Assembly (NCBI GenBank): GCA_005502775.1 | Contig: SCNI01000014.1 | Location: 21,439-85,438 of the forward strand | Reading direction: 5' to 3' | Length of the DNA stretch: 64,000 bases | Source: Microbacteriaceae bacterium 3FA27C10 | Lineage (GTDB): Bacteria; Actinomycetota; Actinomycetes; Actinomycetales; Microbacteriaceae | Shown here: positions 38,213 to 46,351 of the stretch, piece after piece | Layout: every line of letters starts with the position of its first letter | How positions within the stretch are numbered: position 1 is the stretch's first letter | Made by a program: the position numbers and the translations under genes | The notes under the pieces: model-generated | The model's input: only the letters and a program-made list of their open reading frames with translations | Databases searched by the model: none | What the model was told of the DNA's origin: nothing

Positions 38213-38683
38213 TCAGTAGATGACCTTTCTGACGACGAGAATGAGGGCGCCTACGAGGAGAACCAGGAGAAAGACGAGGGCGAAAGCGTTCGCGAGTGGG
38301 CTGGACCCCGGGCCCCGAATTACCCACTCGATGCACCCGCCCGTCACGCTGCCGAGCGCAATCGCTCCCGCGCCGATAGCGCTCGGCAGCGTTGCCGATC
38401 CGCACGCCCTTGACCGGCGGCTGAGCGAAAACACGAGAACACTGACGACTAAGAAGCCCAGGCATGCCAGCGATGCCAGCGCAGCATCATCGATCGCACG
38501 CATGGCGACGGGGGGAGTCAGCCCGCCAACGATCGAGCTGATCGTGGTGGCGAGAACAATCATGACGCGCCGTGCCCGGTGCGGAGGGTGGGAAGCGGAG
38601 CCGAATAGCGCGTTCGCTGTTACCAAGAATGCGGCGGCGGTGACGAATGCGGCGCCCAGAGCGACCAGCGTAACCAGATTCAT
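38213..38683 (-). CDS. Small membrane protein, unknown
   Basis: 156 aa from ATG 38683 with four or five hydrophobic segments (about 4-28, 42-62, 70-90, 103-125, 133-152). The frame is open to an ATG at 38926, but the extra 81 residues are soluble, Cys-containing and would overlap the padR promoter, so I prefer the inner start. No family recognised. Confidence 0.55.
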   Translation of the reverse strand: MNLVTLVALGAAFVTAAAFLVTANALFGSASHPPHRARRVMIVLATTISSIVGGLTPPVAMRAIDDAALASLACLGFLVVSVLVFSLSRRSRACGSATLPSAIGAGAIALGSVTGGCIEWVIRGPGSSPLANAFALVFLLVLLVGALILVVRKVIY

Positions 38684-38924
38684 TGCGGCACCAATCCCAT
38701 GCGCAGGGCATATCCACTCAAAAAAAGAATATCGACAACCACCGCAAGATTGTGAGCTTAATTCAAGCATCGCTTGGGGGATGCAGCTTGACATCGTCGT
38801 CCGCACGGACAGCCATGCCGGAGTGTCGGCGAGACTTTTTACTTCGGCGAATCCGCGTGCAATTGCGACCCGCTCACCGAAACGTTGGTTGTGGTTCTTC
38901 CGCTTCGGGGTTACCGTGTATTGC

Positions 38925-39260
38925 ATGGTACCGGTGCTGGGAACTCAGTTCCGTAAGGGTGTTGCTGAGTTTTGCATTCTTGGCCTGTTGTCAAAGGAGC
39001 CCATGTATGGGTGGGAGTTGTCTACTCGGCTTCAAGCGGACGGGCTGATTGCAAGCATGGGGACGTTGTATCCACTGCTCGGACGATTGCGGGACCGAGG
39101 ATCGATTACTTCATCGATCGTTCCGAGCAAATCGGGGCCGTCCAGGAAGTACTACTCGCTTACTCCTAGGGGTGTGGCTGAGCTTGACAGTTTCACGAGA
39201 GCGTGGTTTCCGTTCGTTTCGACCGTGAGTTCGGTGCTGGGAGGAGTACGTGATGATTGA
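38925..39260 (+). CDS. PadR-family transcriptional regulator
   Basis: 111 aa. FRKGVAEFCILGLLSKEPMY followed by GWEL is the PadR start; the winged helix follows with SMGTLYPLLGRLRDRGSI and the wing KSGPSRKYYSLTPRG. Its stop overlaps the next gene by 8 bases. PadR genes coupled to a HAAS-domain membrane protein are common; the pair controls membrane or envelope functions. Confidence 0.88.
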   Translation: MVPVLGTQFRKGVAEFCILGLLSKEPMYGWELSTRLQADGLIASMGTLYPLLGRLRDRGSITSSIVPSKSGPSRKYYSLTPRGVAELDSFTRAWFPFVSTVSSVLGGVRDD

Positions 39261-39828
39261 CGTTCGATCCGGAACGAGCCGAGAGTATCTCGGTGAACTT
39301 CAGCGCGCGTTGAGTGGCGTTGACGCTGACCTGGCTGTCGAGATATATGAGGGTGTCGCCGAGGAGCTGGGGCAGCTCGATGATGAGCAAGCGCGGATGC
39401 GCATCTCAGAACTCGGCCCGGCCAAGACAATCGCTGCCCAGGCCTCAGAGCGCCAGCTCAGCGGGGTACTGCAATCTCGTGGATTTGGTCTCGCAGCATC
39501 GCTGGTTCTCGCATTTGCCTGGCTGGTTGCGCCTGTCATCGGTTACGTGATCGGTGCGGTGGCTGTGTCGCTGTCGTCTCGGTGGACCACGCGTCGAAAG
39601 CTGAGCGCAATATTTGCTCCTATTCTCATCGGCGCAATAGTCGCCGCTGGGATCGGCATAGTGACGGTACTGAGCGGGATATCCCAGACGAACGCGGCCA
39701 TGTGGAACGTCATCGCCGGCGCCTACCTGACGTTTGGTATTGCGGCAGCGGTGTTCGGGCTCAGACTGTGCGCCCTCCTGCGGAAGCCGGAGGACGCACA
39801 ACCTGTATCCGCGGCGCCGGGGGCTTAG
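39253..39828 (+). CDS. HAAS/DUF1700-like membrane protein coupled to PadR
   Basis: 191 aa from ATG 39253 (a GTG at 39250 is equally placed after GGAGGA). An N-terminal helical domain of about 80 residues (REYLGELQRALSGVDADLAV, then AEELGQLDDEQ) matches the HAAS pattern, followed by three or four membrane segments. It overlaps padR by 8 bases. Its stop TAG shares bases with the TAA of the convergent secreted-protein gene. Confidence 0.75.
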   Translation: MIDVRSGTSREYLGELQRALSGVDADLAVEIYEGVAEELGQLDDEQARMRISELGPAKTIAAQASERQLSGVLQSRGFGLAASLVLAFAWLVAPVIGYVIGAVAVSLSSRWTTRRKLSAIFAPILIGAIVAAGIGIVTVLSGISQTNAAMWNVIAGAYLTFGIAAAVFGLRLCALLRKPEDAQPVSAAPGA

Positions 39829-40490
39829 GTCCAGCTCACGTTCGCGGAGCCCCCCACGATGTCGAGGCGCAATTCGAACCACGTCGTGTAGGGAGCGCCG
39901 CATGTCGTTGCCTGGACGTTCATCTGTGCTCGGCTCGCAAACGGACGTCCCAGATAGGTGATCGAGGCGCCGCAGGCGCCGCCGATGGAGTAGCCACCAC
40001 CCCACGGAACCGACGTCACTGTATTGGATGAAAGGTTGTATGAGGTGTAGAAGCTCAGCGCCACCAGGCCGACCCACATATCGATCTTGCACCCGTTGTA
40101 CTGGGCGCCACTGACCTGACACTGGGTGATCCCGCGGGTTGAAACCCCACCCGTCAGGTCTTCGGTCGCGTGCTGAATCCGAACGACGCTGATCGAGCCA
40201 TCCTCGAACGTGGAGATAGTGTAGGCGCCGTCTGCGCGGCTTTCGGCCACGACGGAGGTCGTGGGGTTCGAGCTGTCGAAGGAATCCCATTCCTCGCCAG
40301 CCTCGTAGGCAGTGATGAGATCATCCTGAGTCGCCTGATCGACGCCGAATTCCGTGAAGAAGGAGCGCGCGCCCACGACTTCGGCAGAATCAGTGGCGAT
40401 GGGTTCCGCCATCGCCGGTACCGCCCCGACGAACGCCATCCCGGCGGCCAACGACACAGCTGCCAACACCTTCAATTTCGTTTTGAACAA
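39825..40490 (-). CDS. Secreted protein of unknown function
   Basis: About 221 aa from a TTG at 40490; an ATG at 40562 and a TTG five codons later are alternatives, so the start is uncertain. Residues FKTKLKVLAAVSLAAGMAFV and the following GAVPAMA form a standard signal peptide. The mature part has four Cys and Trp/Gly-rich strands (VPWGGGYSIGGACGAS), suggesting a small beta-sheet extracellular domain. No family recognised. Confidence 0.6.
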   Translation of the reverse strand: MFKTKLKVLAAVSLAAGMAFVGAVPAMAEPIATDSAEVVGARSFFTEFGVDQATQDDLITAYEAGEEWDSFDSSNPTTSVVAESRADGAYTISTFEDGSISVVRIQHATEDLTGGVSTRGITQCQVSGAQYNGCKIDMWVGLVALSFYTSYNLSSNTVTSVPWGGGYSIGGACGASITYLGRPFASRAQMNVQATTCGAPYTTWFELRLDIVGGSANVSWT

Positions 40491-40650
40491 TTCCTCAATC
40501 CAATCTGATTCGGATGGGAGCAACGCCACCCTCGCGGCGTCGTTGCCTAGACCGAGCACCATTCATGGGGCTCATAAAAGTGATGTCCGGGAGGTGATGA
40601 AAGGTTCACGCGGCAAGAGCCTCATAAGACACGTTTGTTGAATAGGACTA

Positions 40651-41274
40651 GTGTTGTACGCTGTGGGGGACGAATCAGCGCCAGATTCCGCGCTCTGGCT
40701 CGAAGCCATTTCCGGCACCGAGCGAGCCTTCGTGACAATCTTTGATCGATATCGGGCTCGGATATTCAGAGCCGCATTCCGCCGCACAAATAACGTGGGA
40801 GATGCCGAGGAAGTCGTTGCCATCGTCTTCTTAGAGGCATGGAGACTCCGCAAGCGGGTGCGCATCGTTGACGGCTCTCTATTGCCTTGGCTGCTCACAG
40901 TGACGACCAATGTCACGTCGAACCTCTCGCGCTCCCAGCGCCGCTACGCCCGGATGATCGCGCAGCTTCCACCTCCTAACGAACAAGAAGACCACGCAGT
41001 GCATATCGACGAGTTGCTCGACGGCCGTGATCGCGCTCGAGCGATCACGGCGGCACTTGGCGCCTTAGCTCCGGGCGATCGCGCCGTGGTCGAACTGTGC
41101 CTCATCGAGGAGCTGGCGATGAGCGACGCGGCCACCGCTCTCGACCTGCCGATCGGGACCGTAAAGTCGCGACTGCACCGAGCGCGCGGGCAACTTCGAA
41201 CCAAATTGGCGCATGTGGACATAGTTATAGAGCCACACGCTGCCATTGGACGAGAAGAGGGGAGGCGGACATGA
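40651..41274 (+). CDS. ECF-type RNA polymerase sigma factor
   Basis: 207 aa. Region 2 is seen in FVTIFDRYRARIFRAAFRRT and GDAEEVVAIVFLEAWR; region 4 in LGALAPGDRAVVELCLIEEL and LPIGTVKSRLHRARGQL. GTG start with AGGAC just upstream. It overlaps the downstream membrane-protein gene by 4 bases, the usual place for a partner or anti-sigma protein. The promoter it reads is unknown. Confidence 0.9.
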   Translation: MLYAVGDESAPDSALWLEAISGTERAFVTIFDRYRARIFRAAFRRTNNVGDAEEVVAIVFLEAWRLRKRVRIVDGSLLPWLLTVTTNVTSNLSRSQRRYARMIAQLPPPNEQEDHAVHIDELLDGRDRARAITAALGALAPGDRAVVELCLIEELAMSDAATALDLPIGTVKSRLHRARGQLRTKLAHVDIVIEPHAAIGREEGRRT

Positions 41275-41783
41275 CACCTGTTGAACCTAAGATGACTGAC
41301 CAAAGAACCGAAGCGATCCGCGCTCTTCTTGCGGCGCGGGTCCGTAGCGAGCCCGAGGTTCGACGGAGTCGAACACGCAAGCGGATCCTGGTTTGGGGTG
41401 GTGCCGGAATTCTCGGAGTGGCGGCACTGACGACAGGATCTGCGCTTTTGTTCCACGCGGCGCCGATCACCGATGTGAGCATCGTGCACTGTCTGAGTTC
41501 GATCGTTCCCTCCGCCGACGGTACCTATCCAGGATCGTCAGCCACCATCGCTGATGGTGCGGGCCCGGGCCGCGTTGACGACGCACTCGCCTTGTGTCGG
41601 CAAATGTGGCAGCAAGGCATCCTGAGAGGGCCGGTCGATCCCGTCGCACCAACTCACAGCCCGGGAAACGTCGAAGTCCCCAACCTGCAGGTTTGCGTGA
41701 TGCGCGACGGGACCGCTGCCGTGGTCCCGAGCGACAACTCAGCGGTGTGTCACTCGATCGGCATGGCGCCGCTCGAGCGGTGA
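41271..41783 (+). CDS. Single-pass membrane protein coupled to the sigma factor
   Basis: 170 aa. A cytoplasmic basic part of about 40 residues, one membrane helix (about 41-63), then an exported part with three Cys (VHCLS, ALCRQM, QVCVMRD and a later VCHS). There is no zinc anti-sigma motif (HxxxCxxC), so it is not a standard ZAS anti-sigma, but its overlap with the sigma gene suggests it senses or transmits an external signal. GGGGAGG precedes the ATG. Confidence 0.7.
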   Translation: MTPVEPKMTDQRTEAIRALLAARVRSEPEVRRSRTRKRILVWGGAGILGVAALTTGSALLFHAAPITDVSIVHCLSSIVPSADGTYPGSSATIADGAGPGRVDDALALCRQMWQQGILRGPVDPVAPTHSPGNVEVPNLQVCVMRDGTAAVVPSDNSAVCHSIGMAPLER

Positions 41784-41786
41784 GTT

Positions 41787-42341
41787 CTATCCGAACGTAC
41801 CGACCGGTCGGAACACCAACGCCTTTACATTGTCATTCCACGTCCCCACGGAGGCGCAGTATGGCGTGCAATTCAGGCGTGAGCCTCCATAACTAATCGC
41901 CGTGTAAAGCGTTAGCCAGCACCCATTTGAGCCCTCAGCTGAACTGATGTTGTTGTCCCAGCCTGAAGCCAGCGCGGGAAAACCGAACGTCACTCCTGCG
42001 CATCCACTCGATCCCCAAAACGTCAGGCTGCCGCCTCCACGATTCGCGTCCTGGTAAACAGTTCCCACCACGGTGTTTGCCATCAGCCCACGATTCGCCG
42101 CGCTATTTTGGCTGACGCCGATGCTTTCCAGGAATACCGACACCTCATCCTGCGTCGCAAAGCATATCGGGGGCGCAGGTGTCGCGTTTTGATCAAGCGT
42201 CGCGGTGACCTCAGCGGTGCAGTGAATCTCCTGCCCGTCTGCCGTGGTAGTGAGGGCGGTGGCGGTTTGTGCCGGAACGACGCCTACTATCGCGGACGCT
42301 GCAATGGCGATCGCGATGATGATCGGTTTGGTTATCTTCAT
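41787..42341 (-). CDS. Secreted beta/gamma-crystallin-like protein (peptidase-inhibitor I36 type)
   Basis: 184 aa with a signal peptide (MKITKPIIIAIAIAASAIVG). The C-terminal 90 residues hold two crystallin-like motifs, YQDANRGGGSLTFWG with WDNNISSA, and YTAISYGGSRLNC with WNDNVKAL; the N/D-N-x-x-S/K-A loops can bind calcium. The fold is shared with the Streptomyces metalloproteinase inhibitor family I36. Its target is unknown. It ends 3 bases from the convergent sigma-partner gene. Confidence 0.72.
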   Translation of the reverse strand: MKITKPIIIAIAIAASAIVGVVPAQTATALTTTADGQEIHCTAEVTATLDQNATPAPPICFATQDEVSVFLESIGVSQNSAANRGLMANTVVGTVYQDANRGGGSLTFWGSSGCAGVTFGFPALASGWDNNISSAEGSNGCWLTLYTAISYGGSRLNCTPYCASVGTWNDNVKALVFRPVGTFG

Positions 42342-42498
42342 ATGAACCCCTGTCTACTCGGCGAGGGCACGTGCCCCGTCGAACAGATATGTCCACTGGA
42401 GGCCCGTTGGTTCATCTAGCTCTTCCTGGTCGACCCCGCTCACAGCGGAATCCGGCCAACGGCCCGATCGCAGCACTCGAGGGCGCGTCGCGTATTCC

Positions 42499-42582
42499 GA
42501 GGCCGACCATCACCATCCCCTTCTCTCGAAGATGAGGGTGCGTGCCGGTTCCGATGGCATCGCCGGCTCAGCCGGTGCGAGA
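42499..42582 (+). pseudogene. DUF2075 helicase remnant, fragment A
   Basis: The short frame EADHHHPLLSKMRVRAGSDG matches the conserved HPLLSQMRVRAG block that also occurs in fragment D near 46460-46500. The DNA of the two is clearly homologous here. Open frames end on both sides. It is a scrap of another copy of the same gene, lying 275 bases upstream of the MazG-like gene. The rest of 42342-42856 holds no gene I can support. Confidence 0.6.
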
Positions 42583-42856
42583 ACGCGTCAACCGGATGCA
42601 CGAAGACATCGAGTTCATCAGGCGCGTCAGGAATCGAATTTCTCACTACTAGCCGACCTTCGATCGCCCCAGAATTCAGCTCGTGGAGTCGATCGAGGCG
42701 ATCGCAGTATGGAGATCAGCGGATTTCGGGGAATGGGTTCGTTGTTCGCACTCGGTCACAGAGGTGACCGCACCGCCTCCGGCCTGGTTTAGTTCAGGAA
42801 CCGCAGCCCCATGATTGGGACGACCGCGAGGCTCCCCGGGTTGATAACCTGGCCGA

Positions 42857-43180
42857 ATGGCCGCCACCCCCACCATCCACGAAGCCCTGGCCGCCTTCGT
42901 GGCCGAGCGCGACTGGGCCCAGTTCCATACCCCCGAGAACCTCGCCAAGAGCATCTCCATCGAGGCAGCCGAGCTGCTCGAGCTCTTCCAGTGGTCCCCG
43001 GATGCGGACGAGCAGCAGATCCAAGACGAGCTCGCCGACGTACTCACCTACGCCTACCTCCTCGCCGCCCGCCTCAAGCTGAACCCCGACGACATCGTCC
43101 GTGCCAAGCTCGCGAAGACCCGCGAGAAGTACCCCGTCGAGAAGTCCCGCGGCACGTCCACGAAGTATGACCAACTCTGA
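42857..43180 (+). CDS. MazG-like nucleotide pyrophosphohydrolase
   Basis: 107 aa all-alpha NTP-PPase. SIEAAELLELFQWSPDADE and DELADVLTYAYLLA provide the E-x-x-E and E-x-x-D metal ligands. It hydrolyses nucleoside triphosphates, possibly modified ones or phage precursors. TAACCT ends 6 bases before the ATG (leaderless). The stop lies 14 bases inside the next gene, so it was co-translated with the GIY-YIG/DUF2075 gene that is now broken. Confidence 0.88.
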   Translation: MAATPTIHEALAAFVAERDWAQFHTPENLAKSISIEAAELLELFQWSPDADEQQIQDELADVLTYAYLLAARLKLNPDDIVRAKLAKTREKYPVEKSRGTSTKYDQL

Positions 43181-43681
43181 GATCGTCCGTCTCCCGTTCG
43201 ACAAGGCCGAGGTCGGCGTCTGGGCGCGAAGCGGCGACAGGCGCATCACCAACTGGCCGGTCGTCTACATCCTCGACGACGACACGACCAGCGCACGCCG
43301 AGCATCCGATCGCCGCAAGATCTACGTAGGTGAATCCCTCAACGTAGCCACCCGCATGCGCCAGCACCTCGCGAGCATCGAGCGCAGCCACCTCACCAAC
43401 CTCCGCGTCATCCTCGACGAGACCTTCAACAAGTCCGTCTGCCTCGACCTCGAGTCCTTCCTCATCGAGATGCTCAGTGGCGACGGCGCCTTCGAGGTGC
43501 TCAATCGCAACGACGGCATCGTCAACGCCGACTACTACAACCGCGCATTCTACCAAGACAGCTTCGACGCCATCTTCGACCGCCTGAAGCTCGACGGCGT
43601 CTTCACCCGCACCATCCCCGAGATCATCAACAGCGACCTCTTCAAGCTGAGCCCCTTCAAGTCGCTCACCGACGACCACTC
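43167..43681 (+). pseudogene. GIY-YIG nuclease-DUF2075 helicase, N-terminal fragment B
   Basis: The ATG at 43167 starts MTNSEIVRLPFDKAEVGVWA, then the GIY-YIG core PVVYILDDD, KIYVGESLNVATRMRQHL, and the linker TFNKSVCLDLESFLIEMLSG with VFTRTIPEIINSDLFKLSP. In intact homologues this runs on into a Walker A ATPase. Here family sequence stops at about KSLTDDH; the frame continues to 43757 only over the antisense strand of the next gene. The GIY-YIG part could still make a truncated nuclease. Confidence 0.82.
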
Positions 43682-44350
43682 TTACCCGTCAGCTGGCCAG
43701 CCAGGCACAGATTGCAATAATCGCACTCGCTCCTCTGATAGCACTCCAGCTCGGTGATGCGAGCCCTGCACGCTGACCCATCGCCCCAGCGACTTGCCGT
43801 TTCTGGCCAGGATGAAAATCGGCACCCGAAGCGAATTACCCTTCAATACCCAATCCTTGTAGTCATCGACGTAGTCGCGATATCTAGCATCCTGCTCGCT
43901 CCAGGCCCACCCAGAGAATGAATTGAGGATGCCTATTTGATCATTCGAAAGGCTGCCTTCGAGGAAGCGCCGGCGAGTGGACTTCACCCACAGACCGAGC
44001 TCCGAATCTTCTCTCGAGACCATCTGGGGAACTCGAGCAGTTCTCCAGTGAGAGACGTATTCGCGAAGCATGGAAACACCGTGCTCGAAGTCGTAAGTGC
44101 TGTCGCTTCGAGTTCTGCGAGCCGGCATGTTCCACTGCCAGTTGTCTAGCGATTCAAGCTGAGCTCGCTGGCGTTCATTTAGATCGTGTCTCCGTTTGCG
44201 AATATCGTCCACCCATCTACCAAGCTGAAAGTACCCCTCCATGAGGTTCGCACGGACTGGTAACTTGCCTTCGCGACTTGAATACAGGTGCAAGTAGCGA
44301 AGTGCTACATCGAAAGACTCGACGGGATCTGGGGTGGTGGACGGGGTCAC
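43682..44350 (-). CDS. Helicase-associated (HA) repeat protein, antisense within the broken helicase
   Basis: 222 aa from a GTG at 44350 with GAGGA 7 bases upstream; an ATG at 44371 is the alternative. Three HA repeats (PF03457-like) are visible, each with LG-x-WV near its middle and W-x-W near its end: LGRWVDDIRKRRHDLNERQR, LGLWVKSTRRRFLEGSL and LGRWVSVQGSHHRAG. HA domains bind DNA and usually end phage-like or transposon-linked helicases; here they stand alone. The gene fills almost exactly the gap between helicase fragments B and C. Confidence 0.8.
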   Translation of the reverse strand: MTPSTTPDPVESFDVALRYLHLYSSREGKLPVRANLMEGYFQLGRWVDDIRKRRHDLNERQRAQLESLDNWQWNMPARRTRSDSTYDFEHGVSMLREYVSHWRTARVPQMVSREDSELGLWVKSTRRRFLEGSLSNDQIGILNSFSGWAWSEQDARYRDYVDDYKDWVLKGNSLRVPIFILARNGKSLGRWVSVQGSHHRAGVLSEERVRLLQSVPGWPADG

Positions 44351-44432
44351 GGGAATATCCTCGCAGTTCATGGGAGGCTCAACGCAGCCATCCAACTTGT
44401 GACCGGTCCGAAGGACTTGGCTAGCGTGCGAC

Positions 44433-44855
44433 CGCGACCCTCTCTTTTCCGAGTTCTTCACCGACGAGCACTGGATGCGCTCCGCGACCTCCGCATCGTC
44501 ATCTCGCAGCAGTCGCTCCGCAAATCGGTGAAGAAGGGCTTTCGCAAGACCCGCGGTCTCGACCCGTCGATGGTGCTGACGGCGTTCGAGGTGGGGGAGC
44601 CTGAGCACGACTATGACCTCCTCATCGCCGACGAGACGCACCGCCCGTATCCGCGCGCGAACCAGCCGGCGGCGGCACAGAACATCAAGTTCTGGGACAT
44701 CGCGACGAAGCTGTTTGGCCACGACGACACGTCGAAGACCCAGCTCGACTGGATCACGGCCAAGAGCACCCACCATATCTTCCTGGTGGACCCAGCGCGG
44801 AGCGTGAAGCCGGCCGACATTCTGATCGAAGCGACCGCCGCCGATCTTCACCAGC
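44433..44855 (+). pseudogene. DUF2075 helicase, middle fragment C (frameshifted)
   Basis: RDPLFSEFFTDEH at 44433 is in one frame, then LRDLRIVISQQSLRKSVKK continues in another, so there is a frameshift near 44475. YDLLIADETH is the Walker B/DEAH-like block (normally DEAH), and FGHDDTSKTQLDWITAKS follows. The Walker A segment, about 100 residues, is missing between fragments B and C. The end overlaps in homology with the start of fragment D. Confidence 0.78.
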
Positions 44856-44872
44856 CCATTCCTCGTCGATGA

Positions 44873-45271
44873 GAATGGGGCCGGTTCCGATTGCGTCCGC
44901 ACCTGAGCCGGATGTTGGTCGCCCATGGGCGTACGTGACTCCCGCGATCACGATTTCTGAACGATAGGTGACACCTGGTCGAGATACGCGGCGAGCGTGC
45001 GGAAGGCGTTGCCAAGACAATTGTCACAAAACGGTAACGTGTACGTAGATATACTTGCTCTGTACGTATACGTACCCGTAGGTTGCAAGTAGAAATCGTG
45101 CACGTGCTGAAAGAGGCACCAGACATCCGCCCCAGTACGGCGGGCAATGCTGGTCGCGTATTGAAGCGGGTGGGGGCAACCACCCAAATCGTAACCGATT
45201 TAGAGGGGTCGCGCTCGCCCGGGTTTGGCGGGCGTGGCGCCTTGCCAATCTCTCGACGTTAGGACCATGAA
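44873..45271. other. Intergenic region before the DndB-like gene
   Basis: No gene is supported. A minus-strand frame (44948-45187, 79 codons, with a CDNC motif) has no ribosome site or family match and is probably chance. The region is richer in A+T than its surroundings and contains the GTACGTA repeats described separately. Confidence 0.5.
45041..45075. promoter_or_regulatory. GTACGTA repeats upstream of the DndB-like gene
   Basis: GTACGTATACGTAC at 45062-45075 is a perfect 14-bp palindrome, and GTACGTA occurs again at 45041-45047. The cluster is about 200 bases before the gene start and could be the operator of a resident regulator. Confidence 0.5.
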
Positions 45272-46351
45272 TTGGCTTCGTTGGCGAACAAACCGATGCT
45301 CAGTTTCCCCGCGTTGCGCGGACACATGGGCAGTCGCGACTATTACGTCATCCTCTTACCCCTTAGTCAAGTCGGTCGGATTCTGCAGGTGCCCGACGGG
45401 GAGCAGCTGTCGCCCGAAGCTAGGTCGCAGAGGAAGATCGTACAAAGCCGGATCCCAGAGATCGCCAGCTACATCCTCGACAATGAGGAGGACTGGTTGT
45501 TTTCGAGCATCACCGCCTCATTTGACGCCGACGAAAACTTCATCGAGAGTCCTGAGAATCCCAGCTCCGGTGTACTGCAAATCCCACTCGATGGTCGATT
45601 GCTAGTGAACGATGGTCAGCATCGTAGGGCTGCTATAGAGCGTGCACTTCGGACAGACCCCACTCTTGGCTCGCAGATGATCAGCGTCGTCTTGTTCCCT
45701 GCAGAAAACCTTGAACGAAACCAGCAGATGTTCTCGGACCTGAACAGGACGGCTCAGAAGACATCTCGCTCGCTGAACATCATGTACGACCATCGAGACC
45801 CGCTGAATGAGATTGCTACGGCTCTCGAGTCTCAAGTTCCGCTACTTCGAGGTCGCGTCGAGAAGGAGAGCCAGTCCTTAGCGGTGAGATCGGCAAAGCT
45901 CATCACATTGTCTTCTCTATATGACATGTCACGTGAGGCAATTGGTCGCGAACTAACGGCTACCGAGTCGCGACCAGTTCTTGACGCCTTTGAGAAGTCT
46001 CTCGTCGACGGGTGGCTCTCCCTCACAAATGCGATCCCTCAGTGGCAAGCAATTGCGTCGGATGGCCTCAGACCCGCTGAAGCGCGAGCGGAATTCATAA
46101 ACGTCCACTCTGTCTTCTTCTTCGCCATCGGGGGTGTGCTGCATCGGATGCTTGATGCCGCCGACACTGATGCAATCTTCGACAAGCTGCACGAGATTGA
46201 TTGGCGTCGCGCAAATCATGAATGGCAGGGCGTTTGCATGCTGGGACCCGACATTATTACGCGTCGACAAACCCGCCAAGTTCTCCGCGAGCATTTATTG
46301 TGGCGCGTCGGGCTGCGGCCTGACAAGCCGAAGCCAGCCTTCAGTAACTGA
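45272..46351 (+). CDS. DndB-family DGQHR-domain protein, solitary
   Basis: 359 aa from TTG 45272, with AGGA 7 bases upstream; ATG 45296 is a later option. The defining block LLVNDGQHRRAAIERAL is at residues 110-126, followed by QQMFSDLNRTAQKTSRSLN, the pattern of the DndB family (PF14072). DndB regulates DNA phosphorothioation and binds DNA. No dndA, C, D or E is in the window, so its present role is unclear. Its stop codon touches the first base of helicase fragment D. Confidence 0.82.
   Translation: MASLANKPMLSFPALRGHMGSRDYYVILLPLSQVGRILQVPDGEQLSPEARSQRKIVQSRIPEIASYILDNEEDWLFSSITASFDADENFIESPENPSSGVLQIPLDGRLLVNDGQHRRAAIERALRTDPTLGSQMISVVLFPAENLERNQQMFSDLNRTAQKTSRSLNIMYDHRDPLNEIATALESQVPLLRGRVEKESQSLAVRSAKLITLSSLYDMSREAIGRELTATESRPVLDAFEKSLVDGWLSLTNAIPQWQAIASDGLRPAEARAEFINVHSVFFFAIGGVLHRMLDAADTDAIFDKLHEIDWRRANHEWQGVCMLGPDIITRRQTRQVLREHLLWRVGLRPDKPKPAFSN

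Noticed and set aside
44948..45187. 79-codon minus-strand frame with a CDNC motif
   Set aside because: No ribosome site, no family pattern, and a competing frame covers the same bases; probably chance.
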